From NCBI GenBank assembly GCA_037974665.1, contig CM075778.1, forward strand, positions 24,060,001-24,124,000: a stretch of 64,000 nucleotides of DNA. The letters are read 5' to 3'. A program made the translations under genes and the position numbers. Under the pieces are notes generated by a model. That model was not told the origin of the DNA, did no database searches, and saw nothing but the letters and a program-made list of their open reading frames with translations. The stretch's first letter is position 1. Each line of letters starts with the position of its first letter. Of this stretch, positions 49,655 through 63,387 are shown piece after piece. Source of the DNA: Ehretia macrophylla. Its lineage: Eukaryota; Streptophyta; Magnoliopsida; Boraginales; Ehretiaceae.

Positions 49655-49900
49655 GACTTATCTATGTCGTTTCCAAACTGTCTCCAAATTGTCACTATGC
49701 TTAGTGTCAAAATTTTCGTCTTATTTTCGTCACCAAATTGGGGATGGACCGTCACTTTTGACAATTTTTCTTGTAGTCTTTGTAGAAGGACAGAGAAGTG
49801 TAAACGTAAACCTTGAACCTTTTATCTTTTATCCTTTTTTCCTATTTCTGATGAAACAGTCCTAAGCTAAGTCGGAATGTAATTTAATTATCTTTATTAT

Positions 49901-50356
49901 TGTAGTGGGCCAATATAACTGGGCCCCCACCTCCACCATAACCTAGCGGATCCAAAGGTAAAGCTCTGGGTGACGGACAAGGCTGTATAAGGTTCCGCCC
50001 AAAGGAAAATTAAACCTAGTAAAAAATCTTGAGAAATAGGTCATGGTCAGAAAGGAATGAGGTATGCTCTTACCTAAAATATGAAATAGACGCAATAAAA
50101 GGGATTTGAGGGAAGAACCAATATGGAAAACATTGAATTCCCAGGGATACAGGTTTGGATGGAAAAAAACTATTTAACATACAAGAAGAGTTCTTCTAGG
50201 ACACAACATGGATACCCTAAACACTACCCTTACCCTTCACTACACGTAGTCTCAACACCATCAAAGGTTTCTAGTGCCTCTCGTTTGTTAGGACCTTACT
50301 AGTAAAAAGGGTTGAAGAATTTCTTTAACCTTAATTGTAGATTCCGTGAGTCTACA
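49901..50356 (+). repeat. 5' LTR of the 49901-55044 element
   Basis: 456 bases, TGTAGTGGGCC to GAGTCTACA. Aligned with 54591-55044 along its whole length. Confidence 0.9.
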
Positions 50357-50357
50357 A

Positions 50358-50375
50358 TTTGGCACCCACCGTGGG
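50358..50375 (+). promoter_or_regulatory. Primer binding site of the 49901-55044 element
   Basis: TTGGCACCCACCGTGGGG directly after the LTR resembles the TGGCGCC-type primer sites of plant Ty3/gypsy elements. Confidence 0.7.
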
Positions 50376-51239
50376 GTCTTTAACAACCGTGGTGGACTAG
50401 AACCGGAGATGGTCGAATCCACGCCAAAAAGTATAGAGCAGGGATTGGTTTAAAGGGTTGTAGTTGATGAAGAAATTCATTGACCATGTTGAATCAAACA
50501 ATGAATTTTTACCATTCACCAGTTCGACAATTTCAAAGAAAAGATACCAAAAGTGGAAGCGAGTGGATCTCTTTAAGGGCCAACATCACAAATCTAACTA
50601 AAAGAGGTCGTATAGTTTGCCTTTTTTATTTCTTCCCCGCTGTCATCAACTACATCAAAGCCCACCAGTAGATATACATACATATTATATATATACACAC
50701 ACATGTACATACACATGTATAAATTGAAAATGCGACAGTGGTTTCGGTTGATGTTCCGAGTAGAAATTGACTTGTAGCCAAAGTCCAACAATTATTCTCC
50801 TTGAAATCGTATTCTTCAGGTTAATTTTACATTCTTGCTCCATTTCTTGCTTTGTTGTACTCACTTGTGGAGAAAATCTTGGATAGATATGTATGTATCT
50901 AAATCGAGGGTATCGAGTATTGTTAGGTATAATTAGGCCAATGTAGGCCTTGGATGGTGGATTTTCATATGCTTTTGATCGTGATTAGGTATGATTGCAT
51001 TGTTGTAGGGCTTAGATTATATTTTCCTGAGTACGCGTAATTGTGCTGTTGTGGGACTCTTGAAGTATATTTATTTATTTATTTATTTTTATTAATCTCT
51101 AATTATAACATATCACAATTTAATTACATCATTCATTTTTTTAGTAGCTAATAATTTTCATTAATTATGAAGAAGAAATGTAAAAATGTCTCATTATGTC
51201 ATTTTCTGATCACTACACTTTCCTTTCTCCATTAATCAC

Positions 51240-53190
51240 GGGGTTGTAGCTAGGTAAAAAGCCTGAAGCGCCACATGGGGTTACGACTGAAATAAAAAGC
51301 CTGAAGCTTCCCATGGGGTTGTGGCTAAGCAAAAAACCTGAAGTACCCCACGGGGTTGTGACTAAAATAAAAAGCCTGAAGCATTCCACGAGGTTGTGAT
51401 TAAAATAAAAACCCTGGAGTGCCCTACAGGATTGCGACTAAAATAAAAGCCTGAAGCGCCCTACAGGGTTACAGCTAAGTAAAAAGTCTAAAGTGCCCTA
51501 TAGGGTTGCGGCTAAGCAAAAAGCTTGAAGCACCTCATGGGGTTGCGGCTAAGTAAAAAGCCTGAAGCGCCCCAAGGGGTTGCAGCTAAACAAAAAGCCT
51601 GAAGTACCCCACGGGGTTAGGGTTGAAATAAAAAACCTGAAGTGCCCCATGAGGTTGTGGTTAAAATAAAAAGCCTAAAGTACTCCACGGGGTCACGGTT
51701 AAAAAAAAAAGCCTGAAGCGCCCTACGGGGTTGCGGTTAAGCAAAAAGCCTAAAGGGCCCCACAGGGTTGCAACTAAGTAAAAAACCTGAAGCGCCCTAC
51801 GGGGTTACTGCTAAGTAAAAAACCTGAAGCACCCCACAGGATTGCGATTAAACAAAAAGCCTGAAGCGCCACACAGGGTTGCGGCTAAAGTAAAAGGCCT
51901 AAACCTCCCCATGAGGTTGCGACTAAAATAAAAAGCATGAATTGCCCTACTAGGTTACGACTAAACAGTAAGCCTGAAGCGTCCCACGGGGTGGTGGCTA
52001 AGCAAAAAACCTGAAGGGCCTCACAAGGTTGCGGTTAAGTAAAAAGCCAAAAATGCCCCACGGGGTTGCGGCTAAAATAAAAAGCTTGAAACGCCCTACG
52101 GGGTTGCGACTAAAATAAAAATCCTGAAGCGCCCCATGGAGTTGCAGCTAAACAAAAAGCCTGAAGCGCTCCACGGGGTTGCTGCTACGCAAAATCTTGA
52201 AGCGCCCCACGGGGTTGTGATTAAAATAAAAAGCCTAAAGCGCCCCATGAGGTTGTGACTAAAATAAAAACCCTGAAGCGCCTTATAGGGTTACGGCTAA
52301 AGTAAAAGCCCGAAGCGCCCTATAGGGTTGCGGCTAAGTAAAAAGCCTGAAGCGCCCATGGGGTTATGGTTAAGCAAAAAGCCTAAAGCACCTCACGGGG
52401 TTGCGGCTAAGTAAAAAGCCTGAAACGCCCCATAGGATTGCAGCTAAACAAAAATCCTAAAGTACCCCTCGGTGTTGCGGCTAAATTAAAAAGCTTGAAG
52501 TGCCCCACGAGGTTGTGTCTAAAATAAAAAGCTTGAAACGCCTCATGGGGTTAAGGTTAAACAAAAAGCCTGAAGTGCCCTACAGGGTTGCGGCTAAGCA
52601 AAAAGCCTAAAGGGCCCATGGGTTTGCGACTAAGTAAAAAGCCTGAAGTACCCTACAGGGTTGCAGCTAAGTAAAAAACTTGAAGCGCTTCACAGGGTTG
52701 CGACTAAACAAAAAGCTTGAAGCGGCCCACGGGGTTGTGGCTAAAATAAAAAGCCTGAAGCTCCCTACGAGGTTGCGGCTAAAATAAAAATCCTGAAGCA
52801 CCCCACGGGGTTGCGACTAAACAATATGCTTGAAGTACCCCATAGGACAGTGGCTAAGTAGAAATCCTGAAGGGTTGTACGGGGTTGCGACTAAGTAAAA
52901 AACTTGAAGCACCCCACAGGGTTACGGCTAAACAAAAAGCCTAAAGCGTGTTACAAGGTTGTGGCTAAGTAAAAAACCTAAAGCGCCCTACGGGGTTCCA
53001 GCTAAGTAATAAGCCTGAACCGCCCCACGGGGTTACAACTAAGTAAAAAACCTAAAGCGCCCCACGGGGTGGTGGCTAAGCAAAAAGCCTGAAATGCCCT
53101 ATGGGATTAGGGCTAAACAAAAAGCCTGAAATGCTCATTGGGTTGCGGCTAAGAAAAAAGTCTGAAACACTCCACGGGGTTGCGAAAAAA
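51240..53190. repeat. Minisatellite, about 50 copies of a 38-bp unit
   Basis: The consensus unit joins AAAAAGCCTGAAGCG, CCCCACGGGGTTGCGG and CTAA, with AAATA or GTA filling the junction, so unit length varies between about 36 and 40. CCCCACGGGG is a short palindrome. Copies differ mainly by C-T and G-A changes. The array lies between the 5' part and the antisense coding region of the LTR element. All frames are closed by TGA/TAA in the unit. Confidence 0.95.
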
Positions 53191-53328
53191 AAAAATATAT
53201 AACAAATAAAAAAAATGCGTGAAAGGACATGGTCAACTTCGCAAAATTCCAATTTCATTCTAGAGATTCAGCACAAAGATACATCTAGAATTTCAAAAAA
53301 AAAAATGTTTTACAAAAGATCATTTAGA

Positions 53329-54360
53329 TTACGACTTAGTGGTAGGGGTAGATGAACAACCATCAGACTCTTCCACGACCTCTGGATCAAACTGGCAGAG
53401 CATAAGTGCATTGGATGGACCCTCGTCATCTGAGATATTAGTTACTTCGGACGCTCGAGCTCTTTCCTCTGCCAGTTTTGCCCGTAAATCAGTCAAACAG
53501 TCGCTCCGTAAACCTAATGTCCCAAGTAGCTGAGTGACCAGCCTCATACTCCTAATAGCACTAAACCTTGGTAACGAGGGTGTCCTTGCCACGTATGTCC
53601 TCACAATGCTTCTCCAAGTTAATGACTCTGTTTTCAAGGAAGCGGGAGCAGTTGCGAACTAAATGAAGCTCGCCGTTCATATCCTTAATATCTTGATTTT
53701 TGCTTTGGACCTGGTCAAACAACTTCATTTGCTCCGAAAGCCAAGTGGCGCTATCAGCTACGAGGTTTCCATACTTTTGAGTAAGCTCGAAAAGCCACAC
53801 CTCCACTTCAAGCTTAGCATTTTCTTGGTCCCATGCTTGCCGAAGGGCCTCACCTCTAACCAGTTGCACCGCAACTGCAGCTGCAATAGCCTCAGCCCTC
53901 TGCTTCGCGTTCTCATAGGCTAATTGAGCTTCGTGATTTCCGATTCAATGGCTTTGTAAGCTTCGACGGATCTTTAAGCCTCTTGACGAAACCTTTCACA
54001 TTAGCTTTAGCCTCCGTCAGGCTCCGTTCGAGCATCCAAAGCCTGCGGTGAGCCGCATTCTACATGGCCATATTCTGCAGGAGGCGATAGATATCAGTTA
54101 ATGCGAAACGGGTGAAGGGAAAGATAGAAGTATCAAAAGCCGACTTACATTGCTGAGGCCCGAACAACAAGGTCAAATAGATCATCCTCATGTTGCTGGA
54201 GAAACTTGGCATCAATGGGAAATTGCATCGTGCCCAAAGCTCGAGCAATGCGACTTGGATTACGAAAAAAACTAGTTCCTAAACGGGAACCGAAACGAAG
54301 CCTCGAACATAAGGGCAGTTTCAAAACCTCTAGATGGCGGTGGGTTATAGTCACCTAAAG
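53329..54360 (-). pseudogene. Antisense coding region of the LTR element, coiled-coil type
   Basis: Upstream of the right LTR, on the strand opposite to the element, several stretches are protein-like. One is helical and charged with Leu/Glu spacing (for example ENAKLEVEVWLFELTQKYG and NRVINLEKHCEDIRGKD); another has LRAKLAEERARASEV. It is broken in a few places. Grande-type Tat elements are known to carry an antisense ORF in this place, which supports that affinity. Function is unknown. Confidence 0.6.
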
Positions 54361-54590
54361 AGGATAGTGGTGCAACCATTTTTATAGGGGGTTTATTCAC
54401 CTAGGACAAAAGACAAAAAAGAAACAGGGAAAATGAGTCAAGAACATAGCACAATAAGGTGAAGATGGTGGAATGTGGTGAAAAATGGTAGACCTACGGG
54501 AAAGCCATCCACGTGCTGCTGATGGCGTGTATCCCACGCATTGACTCTTTAGGATCAATTATCACTGGGCCTAAAGAGTGGGGGACTTAT

Positions 54591-55044
54591 TGTAGTAGGC
54601 CAATATATCTGGGCCCTACCTCTACCATAACCTAACAGATCCAAAGATAAAGCCCTGGATGATGGACAGGGCTGTATAAGGTTTGACCCAAAGGGAAATT
54701 AAATCTAGTAAGGAATCTTGGGAAATAGGTCACTGTCGGAAAGGAAGGAGGCATGATCTTACCTAAAATATGAAATAGATGCAATTAAAGGGATTTGAGG
54801 GAAAAACCAATATGGAAAACATTGAATTCCCAAGGATCCAGGTTTGGAAGGAAAAGAACTATTTAACATGCAAGAAAAGTTCTTCTAGGACACGACATGG
54901 ATACCCTAAACACTACCCCTACCCTTCACTATACGTAGTCTTAACACTATCAAAGGTTTCTAGTGCCCCTTGCTTGTTAGGACTTTACCCGTAAAAGGGG
55001 TTGAATGATTTCTTTAACCTTAATTGTAAATTTGTGGGTCTACA
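54591..55044 (+). repeat. 3' LTR of the 49901-55044 element
   Basis: 454 bases, TGTAGTAGGCC to GGGTCTACA, preceded by the purine-rich tract at 54573-54590 and followed by ATTAT. Confidence 0.9.
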
Positions 55045-55049
55045 ATTAT

Positions 55050-58000
55050 TATCTTTTTTTTTCCCCAAAATTTCTAATAACTATTTAGCCATAAATTAGG
55101 GGTGAGAATTATGTGGCCACTAATCTAATGACCGAGTTATTACATGCTGTGAGTATGAGAGATTGCAAAATCAAATTTCTTGGATGACATCATTTGATAT
55201 GTGGTATCAAAGCAAATGTTGAAGCTTATGTCTTACAACTTAATCATGGTTTATGTTCCATATTATGAAATTTTGATTCATGAAATAGAATATTTAGTAT
55301 ATAAACTAACACACATTAATGGATCACTACAATTAAAGTATTTCTTGAAGTGTGACATTAGAAGAAGAATATGATATCACTTCTTCATAAACTTTAGTGA
55401 TCCTTCCTAGGATATACAAAAAAAAATATTATTTTTCTACCAAAAGTATAATACATGAATAATACCAAAATCATGTGTTCAATTACCTTATAAATACTGA
55501 ATAACTTCATGTTTTTGTTGATAAGATGTGATTTTCACTCTCAATAAAATACTTTTTATATCCTTCAAGTAAAAAAAATGAAGGTAAAATAAAAATGAAT
55601 TGACTTCTACTATTCACTAGATTTTTTTTTTTAAAATTACATAATTGGGAGATAATTAAATTTTTAATTCCTATAACATTTTCAAGAAGACGACATTACT
55701 ATCAATATCAAATATACTTTATCCCATAAATTTAATGGTTAAAAAACTCTATGCTGGTTATAGTATTATATATCCAAACATCACAATCATGAGTGCCTAC
55801 TCAAAATAAAAATTCATTATACTAAGAATACTACTCCTTAAAACATTGGATATATGCGTGAATTGAAAGCTATCAATAATTTTAGCAATGCTAAGCAATA
55901 TATGATTATGATAATGAGACATCTATTGCATCTTCATCTTCACCTTTGGGTAAGAATAGTGATATGCCAATAATTTCACCCACAAGTAATGCTTCGCATA
56001 TTTGTTCGTATCCTGAGCAATCTATTGCATCATGAACATTTACCTTTGGGTAAATGATATGACAAGCTAATGAACATACCTATCCTGAGCAATCTTTCAC
56101 TTACTTATTGAATTCACAAATGTGTGTGAACATTATAAATTATATCATGCTATTCTTGCTAATAATCAAGCCCATCATCATCTTTTACCTTTAAGCAAAA
56201 ATAATGATATACGAGTGATTTACTCGATAATTAATTTTAAAGTAATCCACCCTGAACCATTATAGAAACTAAGATGATATGTACCTTTGGGTATTATATG
56301 ACTCAATTTAACCTTAAATCATGGAAATAATAAATTATCTTTGGCTAATTTATATCTAAATAACTCCAAATCATTTATTCTTACATAACCTTGAATATAA
56401 AATCATAAAATGATATGATTGAACTACTTTGGAGGCTACCAATATACCATATAGATATACTCAAAGATGGTAAATAATGATTGAGTCACTTTAGTGACAA
56501 ACAATTAGCCATCTAAATATATATTCCACAGTAGTTAGCAAACGTTTTCAAGAAAATGTCCAAAAACAAAATTTTAAAGGCCTAATATTCCATTTATAGT
56601 ATGTCAAGTTAGTTATAATCTTGGCATGAAAATAATATAAAATTGTTCTAACATTTTGAAAATATTTACCCTTTTTTCCAAATCCAAACAATTGAGGAAA
56701 CAATATTTAAAATAAATGAGAAAAGAAACGTTACTACAACTCAATCTACCTATGCATACCCTATATGTATAAATATATTGTTGGAAAATACTTGTGTGTG
56801 AATATAATTTGTATGTTGAATGATAATTTACAATTAGAAAAATCACAAATTAGAATTTAAATTTCTGTATTAGGAAATAAATTTGCAAATAGATAACAAA
56901 TCAGGTAAGAAGACTAAATGTTATAGGTCAATTTTTTTGTAAAATAAATGCAAATTGAAAACTAGAATTATCGAATTCAAAGAATACTATAAATCTAAGG
57001 GAAACTTGAGATAAGATCGAGGCCTAAATTTGATTCGCTTTTCTTAAGATTTTAATCGCCTCGTTATAGTACTCACGGTCATTAGTGCAAGTTTCATAGG
57101 ATACAACGATCTTCTTCTTTTAATTGTAGCAGTTCAAATTACAAGATCCAACGATTCAATAAAGTAGTCTCTCAGATTATGTAGACTTTATATGTATCTA
57201 TGTAACTTGGAAAAACTCTACTTTTTCATCTCAAAACAACTCGAGTATTTGTAGAAAAAATATGTAACAATTTTCTTACCAGAATAATAATCACTTAATA
57301 GCTGGGATAAATTCCAAATAATGACATTTATTGATGAAAAATAAAACATATATAATTGACAACTCATTTATTCTCATAATGATTCCTAGAATAAACTATG
57401 AAATAAATTCTAAATATATTTATCTTCAGTATTTATTTCTAGAATAAATTATGAAATAAAACATGGAATAAATTTTGAAAATCGTAACATCCAAAAAGAA
57501 AGCCATGATCGGACCCTTACCATGATCCAAAGTTGATTGGCTTTATTTTTCTCATGTGGGACAAACCCACTTCCTCAATTTTATTTTTTCAATTTAATCC
57601 TTCAACTTTGTCATTAAATTTCTCATTCACTACTCATTTGGGTTTGACATGTGAATCCAAACTCTGAAAATCCTCGAGATGAATGGAAATTAACTGGTCA
57701 AAATGCATAAAATATGCAGATACAAGAGATAGTTCAATTAGAAAGATACTGTTTTGAAATAGGTAACTTTTGGCCTTCAAATCTTCCCTAGTGAGAATTA
57801 TTGGATTTACTTGCTAATCAGTGAATGCGATACCTTGAACTATTCATGTAATAGCCATAATTTTATTTTAGAAAAAAAGAAAAAAAGCTGGAAAGGTTAA
57901 AACTAATAGTGTCATTATTCGGAAATTGATGAGATAGGGGTTACAACTATTAACATTCTATCAACCATTAGCATTCCCATATCATTACATGAAATAAATC

Positions 58001-59386
58001 ATTAGAATTCTAACCTTCTATTTGGACTTACACAAGGAGGAGAGATGGAAAAAGGTTTGGAGCATTAGAATACATGTTTGGAATCTAAGAGCAACTTGAG
58101 TTGGGGTAAGTTTTCTGATCCTATTAATATTGTTGATAATATACTAGTGCTACAAATTTTTTTTTAGTATTTCGATAGCCTCTTTCATGCATAAGATTGT
58201 GGTGATAAGTTGAATTGTTGTCCATATTGGATAACAATGTTCAAGCTCTTGTAATATCGGATACTTGACATAGTGGCGTTAAATGGCATCTAAAATGAAA
58301 GTTTTATGAACATTGCTATTTAGTTACTTGAGATAACTTCACAAGTGTCTAAAATATTTATACACGCAACGTCACTGGAGCACAGGAAATTTTCACCTTA
58401 TTGAGTTACCATTGTAGTTATGTATTGATTATACCATTCTTTTTGGTATTAAAAATACAAATTGTATATTGTCTCATTTATATATATCAATTCTAAAATG
58501 GGTTGCTCATTAGACAAATTGATTAGATGCTAATAAGTTAATTGGTAGTATGATGGAATGTTAATTGATAGTATGCTAGAATGTTAAGTTTGAGTGGAAT
58601 TTTCATGTGCTGCACTTAAGGTAAGTACTCACAATTCTTCTACCTTTTGTTTCGAATAAATATTTTATAGTATTTTTTCTTCAAAGTAGAAGCCTTTATT
58701 TTATGAAAACTTTCATTACTTTTATTATATTTTATTTAGTAAATAGTTAATGGAAAATGAATTTCTAAAATAGATTTGAGATATTATTCTTTTGAGTTAA
58801 CCGTGTTTACATATATGATGTTTGATATATTATAATATATGATGCATGCATATGGGTTTCCAGTTCTTTAATGTAAGTATGTGCAATCAAGGATATATGA
58901 TATTTCATACATATTGTGTGTAAATATACTATCTATTGACGTTTTCATCATTCTTATTGTGTAACTTACATTAAAATAATACTATCTATCTATATCAATC
59001 TTTATACCAGAAGAATAAACTGCAAGTGGTCATAACTCATCTTTATCAACAAAGATAAGTATTGTCCAAGTGCTGGTGTTAAACCTTGATACATATTATA
59101 GCCGTAATTTCTCAAGTCAGAGGATTAATTGCACAATCGCAACGAATGTTAAACTATTAATCCGAAGTCATGTAGTTTATCAATCATGTCACATTCAATG
59201 ATCTATTCCACTAATAATCATTCATATGTAAGTTAATTGCATCCTATTTTGTTATGGTACATGGCTCGCTATCCTTTATCATTAATATTCAATATTAATC
59301 AAAGGTAACTAGATATGATAGTCTGTAATTAATTATTTTAGTCCTGATCAAATAATCTAAGGACTATAAACAAATTTGAATGTTTG
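55050..59386. other. AT-rich sequence without a recognised gene; includes copia-leader-like stretch
   Basis: No coding region was supported. At 55920-56440 the plus strand has CACCTTTGGGTA (55939), TACCTTTGGGTA (56041), TACCTTTAAGCA (56187) and TACCTTTGGGTA (56282), like the leaders of the two copia fossils, so this may be a remnant of a third. 56587-56720 resembles 37350-37470. The stretch just below 59387 should include the 3' LTR of the copia fossil that follows, but I could not bound it. Confidence 0.45.
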
Positions 59387-62300
59387 TCATATCACAAACA
59401 TGCCAAGATATTCTAAACCACTTTTAGAATATATTTCTTCTATGAAAAACATTAAGGACACATTCATATAATGAAAACCGGAGAATAATGACTGACTCGT
59501 AGGTTTGGTGAGTGGGTCAGCTACATTATCCAATGTAGGAACTTTTTGCAAACTTATATCCCTTTGAGAAACAATTTCTCGAATAATATGAAACCTCCTT
59601 TCAATGTGTTTGGATTTCTGGCAAGATCTTGGTTCATTAGCTTGTGCAATAGCCTTACTGTTGTCGCAATACAAAGGTATCGGCAACTCAATGGTTGGAA
59701 CCACTTCAAGTTCTATCAAGAACTTCCTAATCCAAACTGCTTCCTTTGTAGCATTATATGCAGTGATGTATTCAGCTTCAGTAGTAGAATCAAAAGTCAC
59801 TGGCTATTTGGAACTTTTCCAACTGACTGCCCCTCCATTACATACAAAAATAAACCTTGATGTAGACTTTCTATCATATTTATCAGATTGAAAATATAAA
59901 TCAATGTATTTGGCTACACGGAGTTCACCACCTCCATAAATTAAAACAAGATCCTTAGTACTTCGCAAGTATTTAAGAATATGTTTTACAGCTATCCAGT
60001 GACCTTCACGTGGATCAGACTGATATATAATAGTAACACTTACAACATAAGCAAGATCAGGCTGTGTACACAACATGGCATACATGAGATTGCCTATGGC
60101 GGAAGCGTAAGACACTCTGTCTATGCGTTGTCTTTCATCATTGGTTTTAGGAGATATTTCTTTAAAAAGATGCACACCATGCCTCATAGGAAGGAGACCT
60201 TTCTTATAACTTTTCATCTTAAATTTCTTCAAGATTCGTTCTATGTACATACTTTGAGATAAACCAATTAATCTTTTCGTTCTATCTCTATAGACACGAA
60301 TTCCCAAGATGTAAGAGGCTTCTCCCAAATCTTTCATGGAGAATTTATTACTTAACTAGACCTTAGCGGACATCATATGACTCGTATCATTTCGCATGAT
60401 AAAAATGTTATCAACATACAAGATCAGGAAAGTGGTCGCATTCCCACTAACGTTCTTGTAAACACAGGGTTCATCTTCATTTTTAATGAAACCAAACTCT
60501 TTGATCTCATTATAAAATCTGATGTTCCAAATGTTCCAATAAAGATTGCATCATGGCTGATTAAAATTCTTTGATCACTAGGAAAGTAGAAATAATATCA
60601 TTTAGTTTCCTTAGGATATCCCACAAACCTTTCCTTATCAAATCTGGCTTCCAACTTATCCGTCTTAAGTTTCTTAACAAAAACAGGATGACCCTAAATC
60701 TTAATGTGGTTAAGACTCGGTTTCTTACTAACCCATAACTCATATGGTGTAGTAGGAACAACTTTAGTTGGAACCCTGTTCAATAAATAAATGGCTGTAA
60801 GAAGTGTATACCCCATAATGAAATTGAAAGTTCGGTGTAACTAATCATAGATTGTACCATATCCATTAATGTAGGATTCTTACATCCAAATATCCCATTT
60901 AATTGTGGTGTAGCAGGTAGTCTTGTTTGTGACATTATACCAGCCTCTTCGAGATATTCAAGAAAATCAGTAATCAAGTATTCACCTCTACGATCAAATC
61001 GTAAAGTTTTGATACTTTTCCTAATTGGTTTTCTACTTCAGCCTTAAACTCTTTGAACTTTTCAAAAGCCCCAGACTTATACTTCATTAAATATACATAA
61101 CCGTACCGTGAATAATTATCAATAAAGGTTATAAAGTAGTAATAACCACTGCGAGCCATTTTCCTAAATGATTCACAAACATTACTATGTATTAGTGCTA
61201 ACAATTCAATAGCCCTTACACCTTGTCCAACAAAAGGTGACTTAGTCATTTTACCAAGAATACAAGATTCATATGTGGGGTTGGGTTCATATCCCAATGA
61301 ATCAATTAGTTCATTTTGAGCCATCCGTGTTAATCTTTTCTCGTTTATATGACCAGGTCTTAAGTGCCACAATTTTTTTGAATTGATTTGATTATCTCTA
61401 AGACGCTTTTCTTTTGAAGTGGAAGTCAAAGTGGATTCAACATACATATATTCGTTCATGTCAAGATGATAAAGACCATTTACCAAAATAGTCTTGTTGA
61501 TATAATCATTACGATAGTGAACAGTACACAAGTTATTTACAAAGAAAAATTCAAAACCTTCCTAAGCAAGCCTAGGAATAGACACTATATTCCTAATGGC
61601 TTGTGGTACAAACAAAACATCCTTTAAGTTCAAGACACGCCCTGTAGGCATATATAAATCCAACTTTCCTTTAGCTAAAGCAACAACACTTGCTCCGTTG
61701 CCAACCTTCAAAGCAACTTCACGCTTCCTGAGCGCAATCCTGTCATTTAGATTCTATTCATAAACACAAATGTGAGATGTTGCACCATAATCCAAAATCC
61801 AAGATGTATAACGATGACTAATAGACAAATTAGTCTCAATCATAAACATAAAAAGAAATAGTACCTTTATCAGCGGCTACCTTAGCCTTCTGCTCCCTTA
61901 GCTCCTGAAGGTATAAAGGACAATTTTTTTTTTCCGGTGACCATCCTTCTAGCAATGGAAGCAAGTTCCCTTGGGAACAACAACCTTCCCCTTCGGCTTA
62001 GCTACACCTCCTAAAACCTTTAGAGTAGAATCCTTATTTTTGTTTTTCTTCTTATTCTTCGGCTTAGAGCAAGAAGAAGAAGCAACAACAAGAACGGTCT
62101 CTTTTCCTTTACCCTTCATTTAACCTTGTGTAGTGGTCAACATGTTCAACAACTCGGGTAAAGAACATTCCAACTTGTTCATTTGAAAGTTAATAATGAA
62201 TTGGTTGAACGATGGTGGCAAAGATTGCAGAATTAAGTCAGTCTGGAGCTGATAGTCCATTGTGAAACCAAACCCCTCAAGCTGACTAATTAGATCAATA

Positions 62301-63387
62301 ATCCTGAGGGCATGTTTGCTTACATCTGAACCCTCATCCATCTAACCCCTGAATAATTCTTTAGATATCTCGTATCTAACAACTCGACTTTGCTCACCGT
62401 ACAGTTCCCGCAAGTTTAGAATCATGCTAGCGGCGTCAAGCATCTTATCATGCTGACGCTACAAATCATTATTCATAGAAGTGAGAATGTAGCTCTTAGC
62501 TCGTAAGTCATGTTCAACCCATTCATTATATGTTTCATATTCTATCTCGGTGGCAGTCTCGGGTAGTATAACCGGAGGGGTTTTTTCCAGAATATAATAT
62601 ATCTTTTCCATTTTCAAAACAATTTCAAGATTGCGAAACCAGTCATTGAAATTTGGTCCAGTTAATGTATTCTTATCGAGAATACGAGACAACTGGTTTG
62701 ATATAGAAGCCATATAAACTGTAGGAAAATAAATAACGCAGAAAGTAAGATTGCAAGTCAATGTACAAATGCAAAACTATTTAATTATGGACTTTAATTA
62801 AATAGTACTCCCACTAATTTTATCGAATCTCATACTCCCTAAATGAGAAACGTGAATCTTATAAAAAAACCTTATAGGTGACCAAATTCTCTCATTATGA
62901 ATATCTCTCACCTTTAGTGTATTATTGAAATATACGTGTCAAAAGTTAACAACTTTTGTTATCTATTTCCTAAATAGGATATGGTCAATGTTTAGCCCCT
63001 AAATCACTTTGATCTCAGCTTTGGTGTATTATTGACTAACTGATCTAGTTAGATTAAGCCAGCAATCTAAACGTTATGTGACAATTTGAATCCTATGACC
63101 TCAACTTTAATGTATTCTTGGCCACACGATATTGGAACATAACAACATCACTATGTTTACTAGAAACTCATTAAAACTTATTGTGAACTACATTATTCTA
63201 CCTTTGGGTTAGACAAGATATATTCATTTTAAGCTAATAAGTTCTAGGATGACGGAGGGCTATGATAAACTCGTTTTACCGTTATAAATCTAATGTGAGT
63301 TTGCACGTAGGGAGGTTTTGGTTCTTACTAAGTTCTCACACATGCATATATTGAAATGACTCGATTCCTCGTGGAATCAAGTCCGGA
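59387..63387 (-). mobile_element. Second Ty1/copia fossil, broken, upstream end beyond an inserted LTR
   Basis: Minus-strand order is leader (62.76-63.38 kb), gag (about 61.9-62.75 kb, MASISNQLSRILDKNTLTGP), integrase (about 60.6-61.4 kb, with HIN-type and DNYSRYGYVYL motifs), reverse transcriptase (about 59.9-60.6 kb, MKDLGEASYILGIRVYRD) and RNase H (about 59.4-59.9 kb, YCDNSKAIAQANEP). A different family from the 38852 copy, judging by unlike gag and RT. The frame is broken in several places, about ten. LTR limits are not visible in the window, so age was not estimated. Confidence 0.9.

Larger units (their letters stand above)
49901..55044 (+). mobile_element. LTR retrotransposon without recognised pol (5.14 kb), Tat/Grande-like layout
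   Basis: LTRs at 49901-50356 and 54591-55044 (TGTAGT...TCTACA) are flanked by perfect duplications ATTAT (49896-49900, 55045-55049). A primer site TGGCACCCACCGTGGGG follows the left LTR, and a purine tract AAAGAGTGGGGGACTTAT precedes the right one. The inside holds a minisatellite and an antisense coding region, and no protease, RT or integrase that I can see. It must depend on another element's proteins. The LTRs differ at roughly one base in eight over the first 175 bases, so it looks older than the copia fossil. Ty3/gypsy Tat lineage is inferred from layout. Confidence 0.85.

Noticed and set aside
51240-53190. CRISPR-like array of short repeats
   Set aside because: There are no unique spacers; the whole 38-bp unit repeats with drift, and the setting is a plant LTR element. 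It is a minisatellite.
55199-55215. TGGTATCAAAGCAAATG as a primer binding site of a plus-strand copia element
   Set aside because: It resembles an initiator-Met primer site, but no LTR end precedes it and no plus-strand gag follows. The leader-like words nearby suggest the opposite orientation.
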